A stretch of 64,000 nt of DNA, taken from contig NZ_JACHWJ010000003.1 of the NCBI RefSeq assembly GCF_014191305.1, positions 434,001-498,000 on the forward strand, given 5' to 3'. Every line of letters starts with the position of its first letter. Position 1 is the first letter of the stretch. This DNA comes from Pseudoclavibacter helvolus. Its GTDB lineage: Bacteria; Actinomycetota; Actinomycetes; Actinomycetales; Microbacteriaceae. The notes under the pieces were generated by a model that worked only from the letters and a program-made list of their open reading frames with translations, did no database searches and was not told the origin of the DNA. The translations under genes were made by a program, and so were the position numbers. Positions 18,088 to 25,363 of this stretch are shown in pieces.

Positions 18088-18129
18088 CTACAGGGCAGGA
18101 CCAGCGACAGCGCAGGACTAGCGACCAAC
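18079..18129. repeat. Three 17-bp tandem repeats spanning two convergent stop codons
   Basis: Units 18079-18095, 18096-18112 and 18113-18129 share CAGGAC-N-AGC-N-AC. The first carries the TAG of the isomerase gene; the third carries the stop of the AsnC-type gene on the other strand. This looks like a local slippage duplication. Confidence 0.8.
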
Positions 18130-18618
18130 GGCTGGCTCGTCCCCCTCGGCTATGGCGTCGAGGATTCGGCTGAGCCGGTACGGCACAACCTCGGACAGCG
18201 AGACGGTTGTGCTCGTCCGGGTGACGCCGGGCAGATCAAGCATCGCCCGCGTCACCCGGTGCAGGTCGCTCGTGTCCTTGGCGACGACGCGCACCAGCAG
18301 GTCCGCGTCTCCCGTGGTGGAGTGCACCTCGACGACCTGAGCCAGCTCGGCAAGCAGTGCGTATGCCTCGTCCGCCGCGTTCTGGCTGAGTGAGAGCGCG
18401 ACGAAGGCGGTGAGCGGGTAGCCGAGGGCTGTGGCGTCGAGGCGCCGACTCTCGGGGGCGAGCATCTCCTCGCGCTCGAGCTTCGTCAGCCTGGCGTGCA
18501 CCGTGTTGCGCGCGACCCCGAGCTCGCGGGCGAGTGCTAAGACAGATGCTCCCGGGTGCCGGTCGAGCGCGCGGATGATTCGAGCATCCAAGGCGTCGAA
18601 GCCGCTCTGCTTGGGCAT
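18118..18618 (-). CDS. Lrp/AsnC family transcriptional regulator
   Basis: A 166-residue regulator: N-terminal helix-turn-helix (LDARIIRALDRHPGASVLAL, then VARNTVHARLTKLE) and a C-terminal RAM/AsnC effector domain with HSTTGDADLLVRVVAKD. These proteins form octamers and respond to amino acids or related small molecules. ATG 18618 is chosen because AAGGAG lies 7 nt before it; an ATG 21 nt further left lacks one. It is divergent from the YitT gene and a perfect palindrome lies between them, so it probably controls itself and yitT. Confidence 0.9.
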   Translation of the reverse strand: MPKQSGFDALDARIIRALDRHPGASVLALARELGVARNTVHARLTKLEREEMLAPESRRLDATALGYPLTAFVALSLSQNAADEAYALLAELAQVVEVHSTTGDADLLVRVVAKDTSDLHRVTRAMLDLPGVTRTSTTVSLSEVVPYRLSRILDAIAEGDEPAVGR

Positions 18619-18642
18619 ATTCGCTCCTTGGTGAGACATATG

Positions 18643-18657
18643 TGAGCAGATTGCTCA
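18643..18657. promoter_or_regulatory. Operator-like palindrome between asnC-type gene and yitT
   Basis: TGAGCA-GAT-TGCTCA, a perfect 15-bp inverted repeat centred 32 bp before the AsnC-type start and 59 bp before the yitT start. Length and symmetry match Lrp/AsnC half-site pairs; binding is inferred. Confidence 0.6.
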
Positions 18658-18708
18658 ATGTTGATGTCCTGTGTTGCGCAGACTACCCTTGGAGACAAAG
18701 CTCTGCGC

Positions 18709-19326
18709 ATGCCTGAATTGGTCGAACCCCCACGACACCGCGCCATCGACGACATCGCCGGCCTCGCGGTTGGTGCGCTCGTCGTCTCGCTCGGGCTCTT
18801 CATCCTGAGATCCGGCGGGCTCGTCACTGGGGGAACCGCAGGGCTGTCGCTGCTCCTGGGGTACGTGTTCCCTGTCCCTTTCGGAATCATCTTCGTCGTC
18901 GTGAACCTGCCGTTCTTCGCACTCGCAGCGAGGGGCAAGGGGTGGCGCTTCGTCGTGAGGAGCCTCGTGTCGATCGGGCTCGTGTCGCTGCTGACGTCTC
19001 TGCACGCTTCGACGGCAGGCTTCGGTCAGATCGAACTGCATCCCCTCTATGCGGCAGTCCTCGGCAACGTGATCTGTGGGGTTGGCCTGTTGATCCTCTT
19101 CCGGCATAACTCGAGCCTCGGCGGCTTCACTGTGGTCGCGCTTGTTGTGCAGGATCGATTCGGGATCCGGGCGGGGTACGTGCTGCTCGGGCTCGACCTG
19201 CTGGTCGTGCTCGCGTCGCTCACGGTCATCGACCCGCTGCTGGTCCTCATCTCGGCACTGGGTGCCGGAGTCATGAGCGTCATCATCATGCTCAACCATC
19301 GACCGGGCAGGTACCGGGCGGCGTGA
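18709..19326 (+). CDS. YitT family membrane protein lacking the C-terminal domain
   Basis: A 205-residue integral membrane protein with about five hydrophobic segments. Family marks are SGGLVTGGTAGLSLLL and the later HNSSLGGFTVVALVVQDRFG. Most YitT proteins add a cytoplasmic DUF2179 domain; here the protein ends just after the last helix (MLNHRPGRY), so it is the short, membrane-only form. Start at 18709 has AAAGCT 6 nt upstream, the leaderless spacing; an ATG at 18658 abuts the operator and is less likely. Substrate unknown; control by the divergent AsnC-type protein hints at an amino-acid-related transport role. Confidence 0.8.
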   Translation: MPELVEPPRHRAIDDIAGLAVGALVVSLGLFILRSGGLVTGGTAGLSLLLGYVFPVPFGIIFVVVNLPFFALAARGKGWRFVVRSLVSIGLVSLLTSLHASTAGFGQIELHPLYAAVLGNVICGVGLLILFRHNSSLGGFTVVALVVQDRFGIRAGYVLLGLDLLVVLASLTVIDPLLVLISALGAGVMSVIIMLNHRPGRYRAA

Positions 19327-19336
19327 GCGCCGAAAC

Positions 19337-19363
19337 GGCGGCGAACCCGATGGGTTCGCCGCC
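19337..19363 (+). terminator. Intrinsic terminator after yitT
   Basis: Perfect 12-bp stem GGCGGCGAACCC with a GAT loop, starting 10 nt after the stop codon. Confidence 0.88.
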
Positions 19364-19984
19364 CTTGAACTCTCAAGAGGTTGACTCGCATGCGCGCGAG
19401 TGTCCCGTGAAAGTAGTGATGGGCACCAACTTCCCCCGAAGTTGGTGCCCATCGTCCCCTGCCGCGGTCGCCTTGGCGAGTAGTGCAGTTGGGCGTCGTC
19501 CCCCGACGACGCCCGCCCCGGTGTCGATTGGGGCCTGTATTTCCTCAAACCGGGCGTTACGCGCCGGCGCGGGGAGTATTTGGTTGCTCTCTGTTCCGTC
19601 GTGGATCTCGGGCCGAGGCTCGAAATCTGGGGGATGTGGGGGCGCTACCTCCGAAAGCCGCTTCACTTGCGTTGGGCAGTCCGGATGGAGCCTGTATCGC
19701 TCTCACGAGAAGGAAACTAACACGAGAACGAGCCGCGGTTGCACTCTTGGGGGGTCCCAATAGGCGTATTTAGTCCATGGATATCGTCCGCGTGCCGTCT
19801 GGTTGGTTGGGCACCCAGAATCCGCTTCTGACCAGGGGAGTTCTGACCTGGACGAATCGACCGATCCATGCTTGTCCCTGCAAGAATCGCCTTTCCGCCT
19901 GGTTGTTGGCTATTCCGGACCATGGTGTGTGATATGTCACTCGTGGGTACTCCCGAAAACGACCTCATCGTGTTATATGAAGCC
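19364..19984. other. Gene-free 620-bp interval with two CCCC-loop hairpins
   Basis: No reading frame here resembles a known protein on either strand. Two perfect hairpins stand out: a 16-bp stem at 19418-19453 (arm GATGGGCACCAACTTC) and a 10-bp stem at 19491-19514 (arm GGGCGTCGTC), each closed by the same CCCC tetraloop. From about 19690 onward the base composition is visibly less GC-rich than its surroundings. A structured RNA, a decayed mobile segment or a regulatory leader are all possible; nothing more can be said from sequence alone. Confidence 0.6.
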
Positions 19985-20629
19985 ATGAACCTTGATCCGG
20001 AGAAGTCGCTCACCGGGCTCCACGTAACCCTCGAGCCAGCCAGCCCTGACGGCTGGGCCGAGCTCGGTGACGCGCTGTGTGTTCCAGAAGTGTTCGCTTC
20101 GGGGTGGGGCGGAGGTCCAGCCGGCCTCCCGGCTCGCGCCGACTGGGACGAATGGGTGTCGAACTACACCCCCGGGCCGCAGGCCGGATGTACCTACATC
20201 GTTCGAGTAGAAGGCGGGGCCCAGCACGGTCGAGCCGTCGGCACTACCTCGATTGGACGAGTCGACCTCGCAACCGAGTCGGCCGAGATCGGCTGGACGG
20301 CGTATGCGCCCGCGGTCTGGGGCAGCATCGTGAATCCAGCGACGAAGCTCGTGCTGCTCGACCACCTCTTCCAGATCGGCTTCGGGCGGGTCGCCTTCAG
20401 CGCGGACAACCTCAATGAGCGATCGCAGGCCGCTATCGAGAAGCTCGGAGCGACAAGGGAAGGGGTGCTGCGTCGGCACCGGCCTCGTGCCGACGGGACC
20501 TGGCGCGATACGGTTCGCTTCTCCATCATCGAGTCGGAGTGGCCGGATGTGCGGCGGGCGTTGCTCGCCCGTGTGGAGCGCGGGGCGGGGCTGCTCTCGG
20601 CGGGCGATCCCGCCGCCCAATCGGAGTGA
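19985..20629 (+). CDS. GNAT family N-acetyltransferase (RimJ/RimL-like)
   Basis: A 214-residue acetyltransferase of the RimJ/RimL class. The core strand-turn ESAEIGWTAYAPAVWGS and the acetyl-CoA-side segment VAFSADNLNERSQAAIEKLG, followed by GVLRRHRPRADGTWRDTVRF, are typical. Relatives acetylate ribosomal protein N-termini or small amines. ATG 19985 is preceded at 6 nt by TTATAT, suggesting a leaderless start; the frame extends left into the gene-free interval but without coding character. Followed 48 bp later by ohr. Confidence 0.85.
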   Translation: MNLDPEKSLTGLHVTLEPASPDGWAELGDALCVPEVFASGWGGGPAGLPARADWDEWVSNYTPGPQAGCTYIVRVEGGAQHGRAVGTTSIGRVDLATESAEIGWTAYAPAVWGSIVNPATKLVLLDHLFQIGFGRVAFSADNLNERSQAAIEKLGATREGVLRRHRPRADGTWRDTVRFSIIESEWPDVRRALLARVERGAGLLSAGDPAAQSE

Positions 20630-20677
20630 CGCGCGGCGACTGAGCGTGTCTTTCGGGAGACGTGGTTCCATGGAGCT

Positions 20678-21103
20678 ATGACGACTCCTGTGTACACCGC
20701 AATTGCCCACGCTTCCGGTGGTGGCCGCGACGGCCACGTGCGTTCGGAAGATGACCGCATCGACCTCGACACGCGTCCCCCCAAGGAGATGGGTGGCAGC
20801 GGCGAGGGCACCAACCCTGAGCAGCTCTTCGCGGCCGGTTACTCGGCCTGCTTCCTCGGCGCGTTCCACGCGGCGGGCAAGCAGCTCGGCAAGGACACGA
20901 AGGACGCCGCCGTCTCCACCTCGCTGGGAATCGGCAAGCGCGAGCCCACAGGCTTCGAGCTGTCGGTGGTCCACGACGTGTACGCGCCGAACCTCTCCGC
21001 CGAGGAGACCGCCGAGGTCGCCCGCGTCGCGCACGAGGACATCTGCCCCTACTCGCACGCCACTCGCGGCAACGTCGACGTGCAGATCAACGTCATCAGC
21101 TGA
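20678..21103 (+). CDS. ohr: Organic hydroperoxide resistance protein Ohr
   Basis: A 141-residue OsmC/Ohr-family thiol peroxidase that reduces organic hydroperoxides. Both reactive cysteines are present in their motifs, [10 protein letters not shown] and [13 protein letters not shown]. The Ohr N-terminal block with [14 protein letters not shown] is also clear, which favours Ohr over OsmC. Cytoplasmic. Its stop overlaps the deoC start (TGATG), so the two are coupled. No OhrR regulator lies next to it. Confidence 0.95.
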   Translation: MTTPVYTAIAHASGGGRDGHVRSEDDRIDLDTRPPKEMGGSGEGTNPEQLFAAGYSACFLGAFHAAGKQLGKDTKDAAVSTSLGIGKREPTGFELSVVHDVYAPNLSAEETAEVARVAHEDICPYSHATRGNVDVQINVIS

Positions 21104-21795
21104 TGACCGATCTGAACGAACAGTCCGGCCGCGACGACCAGGTCCCGAGGGCGGAGCTGGCGGCCATCGTCGACCACACGCTGCTGAAGACCGACGCCAC
21201 GCCCGACCAGGTTTCCGCGCTCCTCGATGAGGCGAAGGCGCTCAGGGCGTTCTCGATCTGCGTGTCTCCGAACATGCTTCCCGTGCAGGGCGACGCGGGC
21301 GACGTGAAGATCGCGACCGTCATCGGGTTCCCGTCGGGCAAGCATCACTCGGCGATCAAAGCGGCTGAGGCCGCCAGGGCCGTCGAGGACGGCGCAGACG
21401 AGCTCGACATGGTGATCGACATCGGCATGCTCAAGGCGGGTCGCGCCGACCTCGTGCAGGCGGATGTGGCTGCGGTCCGTGCGGCTGCGCCAGGCGCCCT
21501 GCTCAAGGTCATTATCGAGTCGGCCGCGCTCACCGACGACGAGATCGTCGCGGCGTGCGAGGCCTCCGAGGCTGCTGGCGCCGACTACGTGAAGACCTCG
21601 ACGGGCTTCTCTGCTGCTGGGGGAGCATCCACCCACGCCGTGGCGCTCATGCGCAGCACCGTTGGCGAACGTCTCGGCGTCAAGGCGTCTGGCGGCATCC
21701 GCTCGACGGCGGATGCGCTTGCCATGGTCGAGGCTGGCGCGTCGCGCCTCGGGCTCTCCGGCACCGCTGCCGTGCTCGACGGGCTCTCCGCCTAG
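21103..21795 (+). CDS. deoC: Deoxyribose-phosphate aldolase
   Basis: Cleaves 2-deoxy-D-ribose 5-phosphate to glyceraldehyde 3-phosphate and acetaldehyde. The 230-residue class I aldolase has the Schiff-base lysine in [10 protein letters not shown], the proton-relay lysine in [10 protein letters not shown] and the conserved [10 protein letters not shown] strand. One-base overlap with ohr; the physiological link is not obvious, though acetaldehyde and peroxide stress can coincide. The gene ends in a bidirectional terminator shared with the convergent GntR gene. Confidence 0.96.
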   Translation: MTDLNEQSGRDDQVPRAELAAIVDHTLLKTDATPDQVSALLDEAKALRAFSICVSPNMLPVQGDAGDVKIATVIGFPSGKHHSAIKAAEAARAVEDGADELDMVIDIGMLKAGRADLVQADVAAVRAAAPGALLKVIIESAALTDDEIVAACEASEAAGADYVKTSTGFSAAGGASTHAVALMRSTVGERLGVKASGGIRSTADALAMVEAGASRLGLSGTAAVLDGLSA

Positions 21796-21824
21796 CCCAT
21801 TCCAACGGCTCATCTGAGCTGATT

Positions 21825-21875
21825 ACAACACGAGGCTCGTGTTCCCCACCTGCGGGAGCGCGAGCCTCGTGTTGT
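21825..21875. terminator. Bidirectional terminator between deoC and gntR-type gene
   Basis: A 15-bp perfect stem (ACAACACGAGGCTCG and complement) with a loop that contains a further CCC/GGG pairing. It reads ACAAC/GTTGT at its base, so it gives a short T-rich tail in both directions. Confidence 0.9.
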
Positions 21876-21905
21876 GCGCTGAGCTTCTACTGCGCGCTGG
21901 GCTTG

Positions 21906-22565
21906 TCAGTGACGAGTGAGGTGCTGGTGCACGGCCGCGTGGATGCCTTCGATGTCGCCCCGCTCGGTGAGGTGCACGAGGGCTTCGTGATGGGTGCCGA
22001 AGTCTCCGAGCGGCGGATGCGCGCCCACGGCGTGCGACGAGCAGATGAGCGATTCGGTGGCGATGGTCGCGTAGGCGCGAGCGAGCCGGGAGTTGCCTGC
22101 GCTCTCCACGAACCGGCTGTGGAATTCGTGGTCGAGGCGCAGGGCTCGCGCTTCGTTGCCCGCCTCGATGGCGGCGTTGAGTTCGGTGACAACCGAAGAG
22201 AGCGCGGCCGCGATGGCGCTCCTCTCCGCGGCAGGCTTGGCGGCGATGACGGCGGCCGCGGCGCACTCGAGCACTTCGCGGGCCGCGAAGATCTCCGCCG
22301 CGTCGTCGTCGGTGAGTTCTCGAACGAAGACGCCGCGGTTGCGTCGGCTCTCGAGTAGCCCCTCCTGGACGAGCCGCTGCAAAGCCTCGCGCACGGGGCC
22401 CCTGGAAACTTGGAAGTCGCTGGCGATTCTTGCCTCGTTCATTTGGGAGCCAGGTGCGAAGGTGCCGTCCACGACACGCTCGCGCAAGTGCTCGGCGATG
22501 ATCGCAGACGTCGACTGGCTCTGGATTCCGGGGAGTGGCGCCGTGGTCAGGTCTGACGCGCTCAT
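21906..22565 (-). CDS. GntR family (FadR-type) transcriptional regulator
   Basis: A 219-residue regulator. The winged helix shows SQMNEARIASDFQVSRGPVREAL and LVQEGLLESRRNRGVFVREL; the C-terminal part is an all-helical FCD domain with metal-site-like residues (DHEFHSRFVESAGN and a later HHEALV). FCD regulators respond to organic acids or metals. Its ATG overlaps the stop of the cation efflux gene (ATGA, 22562-22565), so the two are made together, an unusual partnership. A matching palindrome lies over the operon promoter. Confidence 0.92.
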   Translation of the reverse strand: MSASDLTTAPLPGIQSQSTSAIIAEHLRERVVDGTFAPGSQMNEARIASDFQVSRGPVREALQRLVQEGLLESRRNRGVFVRELTDDDAAEIFAAREVLECAAAAVIAAKPAAERSAIAAALSSVVTELNAAIEAGNEARALRLDHEFHSRFVESAGNSRLARAYATIATESLICSSHAVGAHPPLGDFGTHHEALVHLTERGDIEGIHAAVHQHLTRH

Positions 22566-23623
22566 GAGTGCACCTGGCCGGAGTGGGCTTCGTGGCTGAC
22601 GTGGGCGGCGGGCTCGACCTGGAACGTGCTGTGACTCGTCTCGAAGTGCTCTTTGAGGCAGGCGTCGAGCTCGCACAGAACGGCGTCGAGGCCTCGTTCG
22701 TCGAGGGCCTCTGGGGCGACCACGACGTGGGCGGAGAACATGGGAACCCCAGAGGTGATGGTCCACGCGTGGACGTCGTGCACATCCACGACACCAGGCA
22801 CCGAGCGAAGGTGCTCGCGGGTGGCGTCGAGATCGACGTTTTTCGGGGTCGCCTCCATGAGCACGTCGACGACCTCGCGGAGGAGGCTGATCGCCCTCGG
22901 GAAGATGAGGATCGCGATGAGGATCGACGCGATCTGGTCGGCAACCATCCACCCCGTCGCCCAGATGACGATGGCGGCGATGATGACGGCGACCGAGCCG
23001 AGCAGGTCGCCCAGCATCTCGAGGTACGCGCCGCGCACGTTGAGGCTCTCCTTCTGTCCCGAGCGGAGAACGAGGAGGGAGATCAGGTTCGCGACGGCGC
23101 CGATGGCGGCCGCGAGGAGCATGATGCCCGACTCGACTTCGACCTCTTGCCCGAAGCGGCGGATCGCCTCGATGAAGATCGTCACGGCGATGACGCCGAG
23201 GATGAGCCCGTTGATGAGGGCGGCGAGCACCTCGGCGCGTTGGAAGCCGAAGGTGCGCTTGGATGATGCGGGGAGCGTCGCGACGTAGCTCGCGAGGAGT
23301 GCGACCGTGACTCCGGCGGCGTCGGTCAGCATGTGGCCGGCGTCCGCGAGTAGGGAGAGGGAGTTTGAGGCGATTGCGCCGACGACCTGCACGAGGAACA
23401 CGCTGGCCGTGATCGCGAGCACGATGATGAGCTTCTTGCGGTGCTTGCCCGTCGCCGTGGTGTGGTCGCCCAGGCCGTGGCTGTGGCCGTGTCCGTCTGC
23501 GTCCGCGACAGAGCGATCGACGCAGGGGTGCGTCGGGCTGAATGACTCGCCACCCTCGTGGTCGTGCTCTGGCGAATGACCGCCGTGGGGGTGAGCGTCT
23601 TCTGGCTCGCGGGGTGTCGACAT
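22562..23623 (-). CDS. Cation diffusion facilitator transporter (CzcD-like)
   Basis: A 353-residue inner-membrane metal/proton antiporter. The N-terminal tail is rich in His and Asp/Glu (HPHGGHSPEHDHEGG and DGHGHSHG), then six predicted helices follow, including the zinc-site signature LLADAGHMLTDAAG (helix 2) and NVRGAYLEMLGDLLGS (helix 5), and a C-terminal cytoplasmic domain with VHDVHAWTI. Likely exports zinc, cobalt or cadmium. ATG 23623 is leaderless, 6 nt from TACGCT. Co-translated with the GntR regulator, which probably represses this promoter. Confidence 0.95.
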   Translation of the reverse strand: MSTPREPEDAHPHGGHSPEHDHEGGESFSPTHPCVDRSVADADGHGHSHGLGDHTTATGKHRKKLIIVLAITASVFLVQVVGAIASNSLSLLADAGHMLTDAAGVTVALLASYVATLPASSKRTFGFQRAEVLAALINGLILGVIAVTIFIEAIRRFGQEVEVESGIMLLAAAIGAVANLISLLVLRSGQKESLNVRGAYLEMLGDLLGSVAVIIAAIVIWATGWMVADQIASILIAILIFPRAISLLREVVDVLMEATPKNVDLDATREHLRSVPGVVDVHDVHAWTITSGVPMFSAHVVVAPEALDERGLDAVLCELDACLKEHFETSHSTFQVEPAAHVSHEAHSGQVHS

Positions 23624-23629
23624 GACCTT

Positions 23630-23660
23630 AGCGTAGCTCGAACGTAGATTGTTGACAATC
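23630..23660 (-). promoter_or_regulatory. Promoter and operator of the cation efflux/GntR operon
   Basis: On the minus strand TTGTCA (plus-strand 23653-23658), a 17-bp spacer and TACGCT (23630-23635), 6 nt before the ATG. The -35 is overlapped by GATTGT-TG-ACAATC (23647-23660), a palindrome that matches the FadR-type GntR consensus TNGT...ACNA, suggesting autorepression. Confidence 0.7.
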
Positions 23661-23698
23661 CTCAGTTCAACGTCTTTTCGACGTGCCCCGACCCCCGC

Positions 23699-23704
23699 TA
23701 GGCT
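23699..23704 (+). promoter_or_regulatory. -10 element, leaderless start
   Basis: TAGGCT, then exactly 6 nt (CCTCCC) and the ATG of the chorismate mutase gene. Confidence 0.5.
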
Positions 23705-23710
23705 CCTCCC

Positions 23711-24046
23711 ATGCCTTCATCGCCCGACGCCCCCACCCAAGCTGAACACGAGGCTGACGACGCGGCGCTGCGTCGACTGACCTCGATCCGCGGCAGCATC
23801 GACAACATCGATGCAGCCCTCGTGCACATGCTCGCCGAGCGGTTCAAGTTCACGACGCTCGTGGGCGAGCTGAAGGCCGAGTACGGTCTCCCGCCCGCGG
23901 ACCCGGATCGGGAGCGCCGCCAGATTCTGCGCCTGCGTCAGCTCGCGGAGGAGGCCCACCTCGACCCAGAGTTCGCCGAGACGTTCATCAACTTCATCAT
24001 CGCCGAGGTGATCCGCCACCACGAGCGCATTGCCGAGCAGGGCTAG
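23711..24046 (+). CDS. Chorismate mutase, AroQ class
   Basis: A 111-residue all-helical mutase converting chorismate to prephenate for Phe/Tyr synthesis. The AroQ pattern is visible: RGSIDNIDAALVHMLAERFK (Arg of helix 1), then VGELKAEYGLPPADPDRERR (Lys and Arg), and a final IIAEVIRHHERI helix. Actinobacteria often use such small stand-alone mutases that need DAHP synthase as partner. Leaderless start; divergent from the efflux operon and convergent with the C-S lyase gene 12 bp away. Confidence 0.92.
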   Translation: MPSSPDAPTQAEHEADDAALRRLTSIRGSIDNIDAALVHMLAERFKFTTLVGELKAEYGLPPADPDRERRQILRLRQLAEEAHLDPEFAETFINFIIAEVIRHHERIAEQG

Positions 24047-24058
24047 CCGTACAGCTCG

Positions 24059-25264
24059 CTAGCGGCTGGCGAGTGCATCCGCCATGCGCTGGATGATCTC
24101 CTCGAGGACTGGCTTGGGCGTTGCGAAGACGATGCGCACGTACTGCTCGAAGCCGGCCCCACAAGATGCTCCGGCGGTGAGCGTGACGCCGGCGTTGTCG
24201 AGGAAGAACTTCGCCGGGGAGCCCTCGATGCCAAGCGCAGAAACGTCGAGCCAGGCCACGTAGGTCGACTCGGGCACGATCGTACGCACGCCGGGCAGGT
24301 GCTCGGCAACGAGCGCGAAGAGCAGGTCGCGGTTCTCGACGAGCGCCCCGTTGACCTCGCCGAGCCAGTCGTCGCTGTCACGGTAGGCGGCCTCTGCCGC
24401 GAAGGCCCCGAGGATCGAGGATCCCCAGACGACGCCGAAGCCGAACGTGCGGTAGTGCTCGAGGTCGTCGTCGTTCGTGAAGATGATCTGCGCCGATTTC
24501 AGGCCGGCGACGTTCCACGCCTTTGACGCTGCGGTCGAGGTCACCGAGTGACGGGCGGCCTCCGCTGAGATGGAGGCGTAGGGGATGTGCGGCGGCCCGT
24601 CGAGGGTGAGCGGTGCCCAGATCTCGTCGGCGAAGACGCGTCCTCCGCCGCGCTCGACGATGTCGGCGAGGCGGAGGAGCTCCTCGCGCGTGTAGATGGC
24701 ACCGGTCGGGTTATGCGGGTTGACCAGGACCACGTTGGCGGGGCCGTTCGCGAAGGCCCGCTCGATGCCGTCGAAGTCGAGTGTCCAGCGGTTGTCCTCG
24801 ATGACGCCTGGCACCTCGATGGTTTCGCGCCCCTGCAGCTCCTTCGTGACGAGGAACGGCATGTAGGCGGGCGTCGGCACGATGATGGGCGAGCCGGGGG
24901 CGGTGAAATGCCGGACGAACACGTCGAAGGCGCCCATGACGTCGGCGACGTGGTGGATGCGTTCGGGTTCGACGGCCCAGCCGTAGCGACGCTCAAAGAA
25001 GGCGGATGCGGCGGCCGTCGTCCGCGCCCACGTGGGTGGGGCGAGGTAGCCGAGCTCGTCCTTGGCGACCGCACCGAGGATCGCCTCCCGCACGTTGGAG
25101 GCCGTGCCGAAGTCCATCTCCGCGACCCACGCGCCGATCGTGCCCTCATTGAGGCTCCACTTGCGGCTGTCCGGGCGAGCCAGCTCGTCGCGAGTGATGG
25201 TGTCGAAGCGCGTCGTGGTCGCAACCGTGCTTGACGCGGGTGTCTTGCTTGTCGGCGTGGGCAT
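24059..25264 (-). CDS. PLP-dependent C-S lyase (MalY/PatB type aminotransferase)
   Basis: A 401-residue fold-type I PLP enzyme. MalY/PatB marks are WVAEMDFGTASNV near the N-terminus, NPHNPTGAIYTREEL, ADEIWAPLTL with the cofactor Asp, and TAASKAWNVAGLKSA with the Schiff-base Lys. It probably cleaves cystathionine to homocysteine, pyruvate and ammonia. It is divergent from metY, so both sulfur-assimilation genes likely share control. Start ATG 25264 is 6 nt from a TACGCT -10 element; upstream extensions lie antisense to metY. Confidence 0.92.
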   Translation of the reverse strand: MPTPTSKTPASSTVATTTRFDTITRDELARPDSRKWSLNEGTIGAWVAEMDFGTASNVREAILGAVAKDELGYLAPPTWARTTAAASAFFERRYGWAVEPERIHHVADVMGAFDVFVRHFTAPGSPIIVPTPAYMPFLVTKELQGRETIEVPGVIEDNRWTLDFDGIERAFANGPANVVLVNPHNPTGAIYTREELLRLADIVERGGGRVFADEIWAPLTLDGPPHIPYASISAEAARHSVTSTAASKAWNVAGLKSAQIIFTNDDDLEHYRTFGFGVVWGSSILGAFAAEAAYRDSDDWLGEVNGALVENRDLLFALVAEHLPGVRTIVPESTYVAWLDVSALGIEGSPAKFFLDNAGVTLTAGASCGAGFEQYVRIVFATPKPVLEEIIQRMADALASR

Positions 25265-25270
25265 GGGGGA

Positions 25271-25357
25271 AGCGTAGCCACGTGAACGCTCGGGGGCCCT
25301 CGCGTATTTCCAAAGGTTTCGCCGCGGCTCCAAAAGCTGACGCGAGTTCCGTACGTT
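25271..25357. promoter_or_regulatory. Divergent promoters of the C-S lyase and metY
   Basis: Minus strand: TACGCT (plus 25271-25276) 6 nt before ATG 25264. Plus strand: TACGTT (25352-25357) 6 nt before GTG 25364. Between them two CCAAA words (near 25310 and 25330) might belong to a common operator, but no clear palindrome is present. Confidence 0.55.
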
Positions 25358-25363
25358 GACCCT

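Noticed and set aside
19373-19666. 97-codon minus-strand frame after yitT
   Set aside because: It crosses the two hairpins, has no start signals and resembles no protein.
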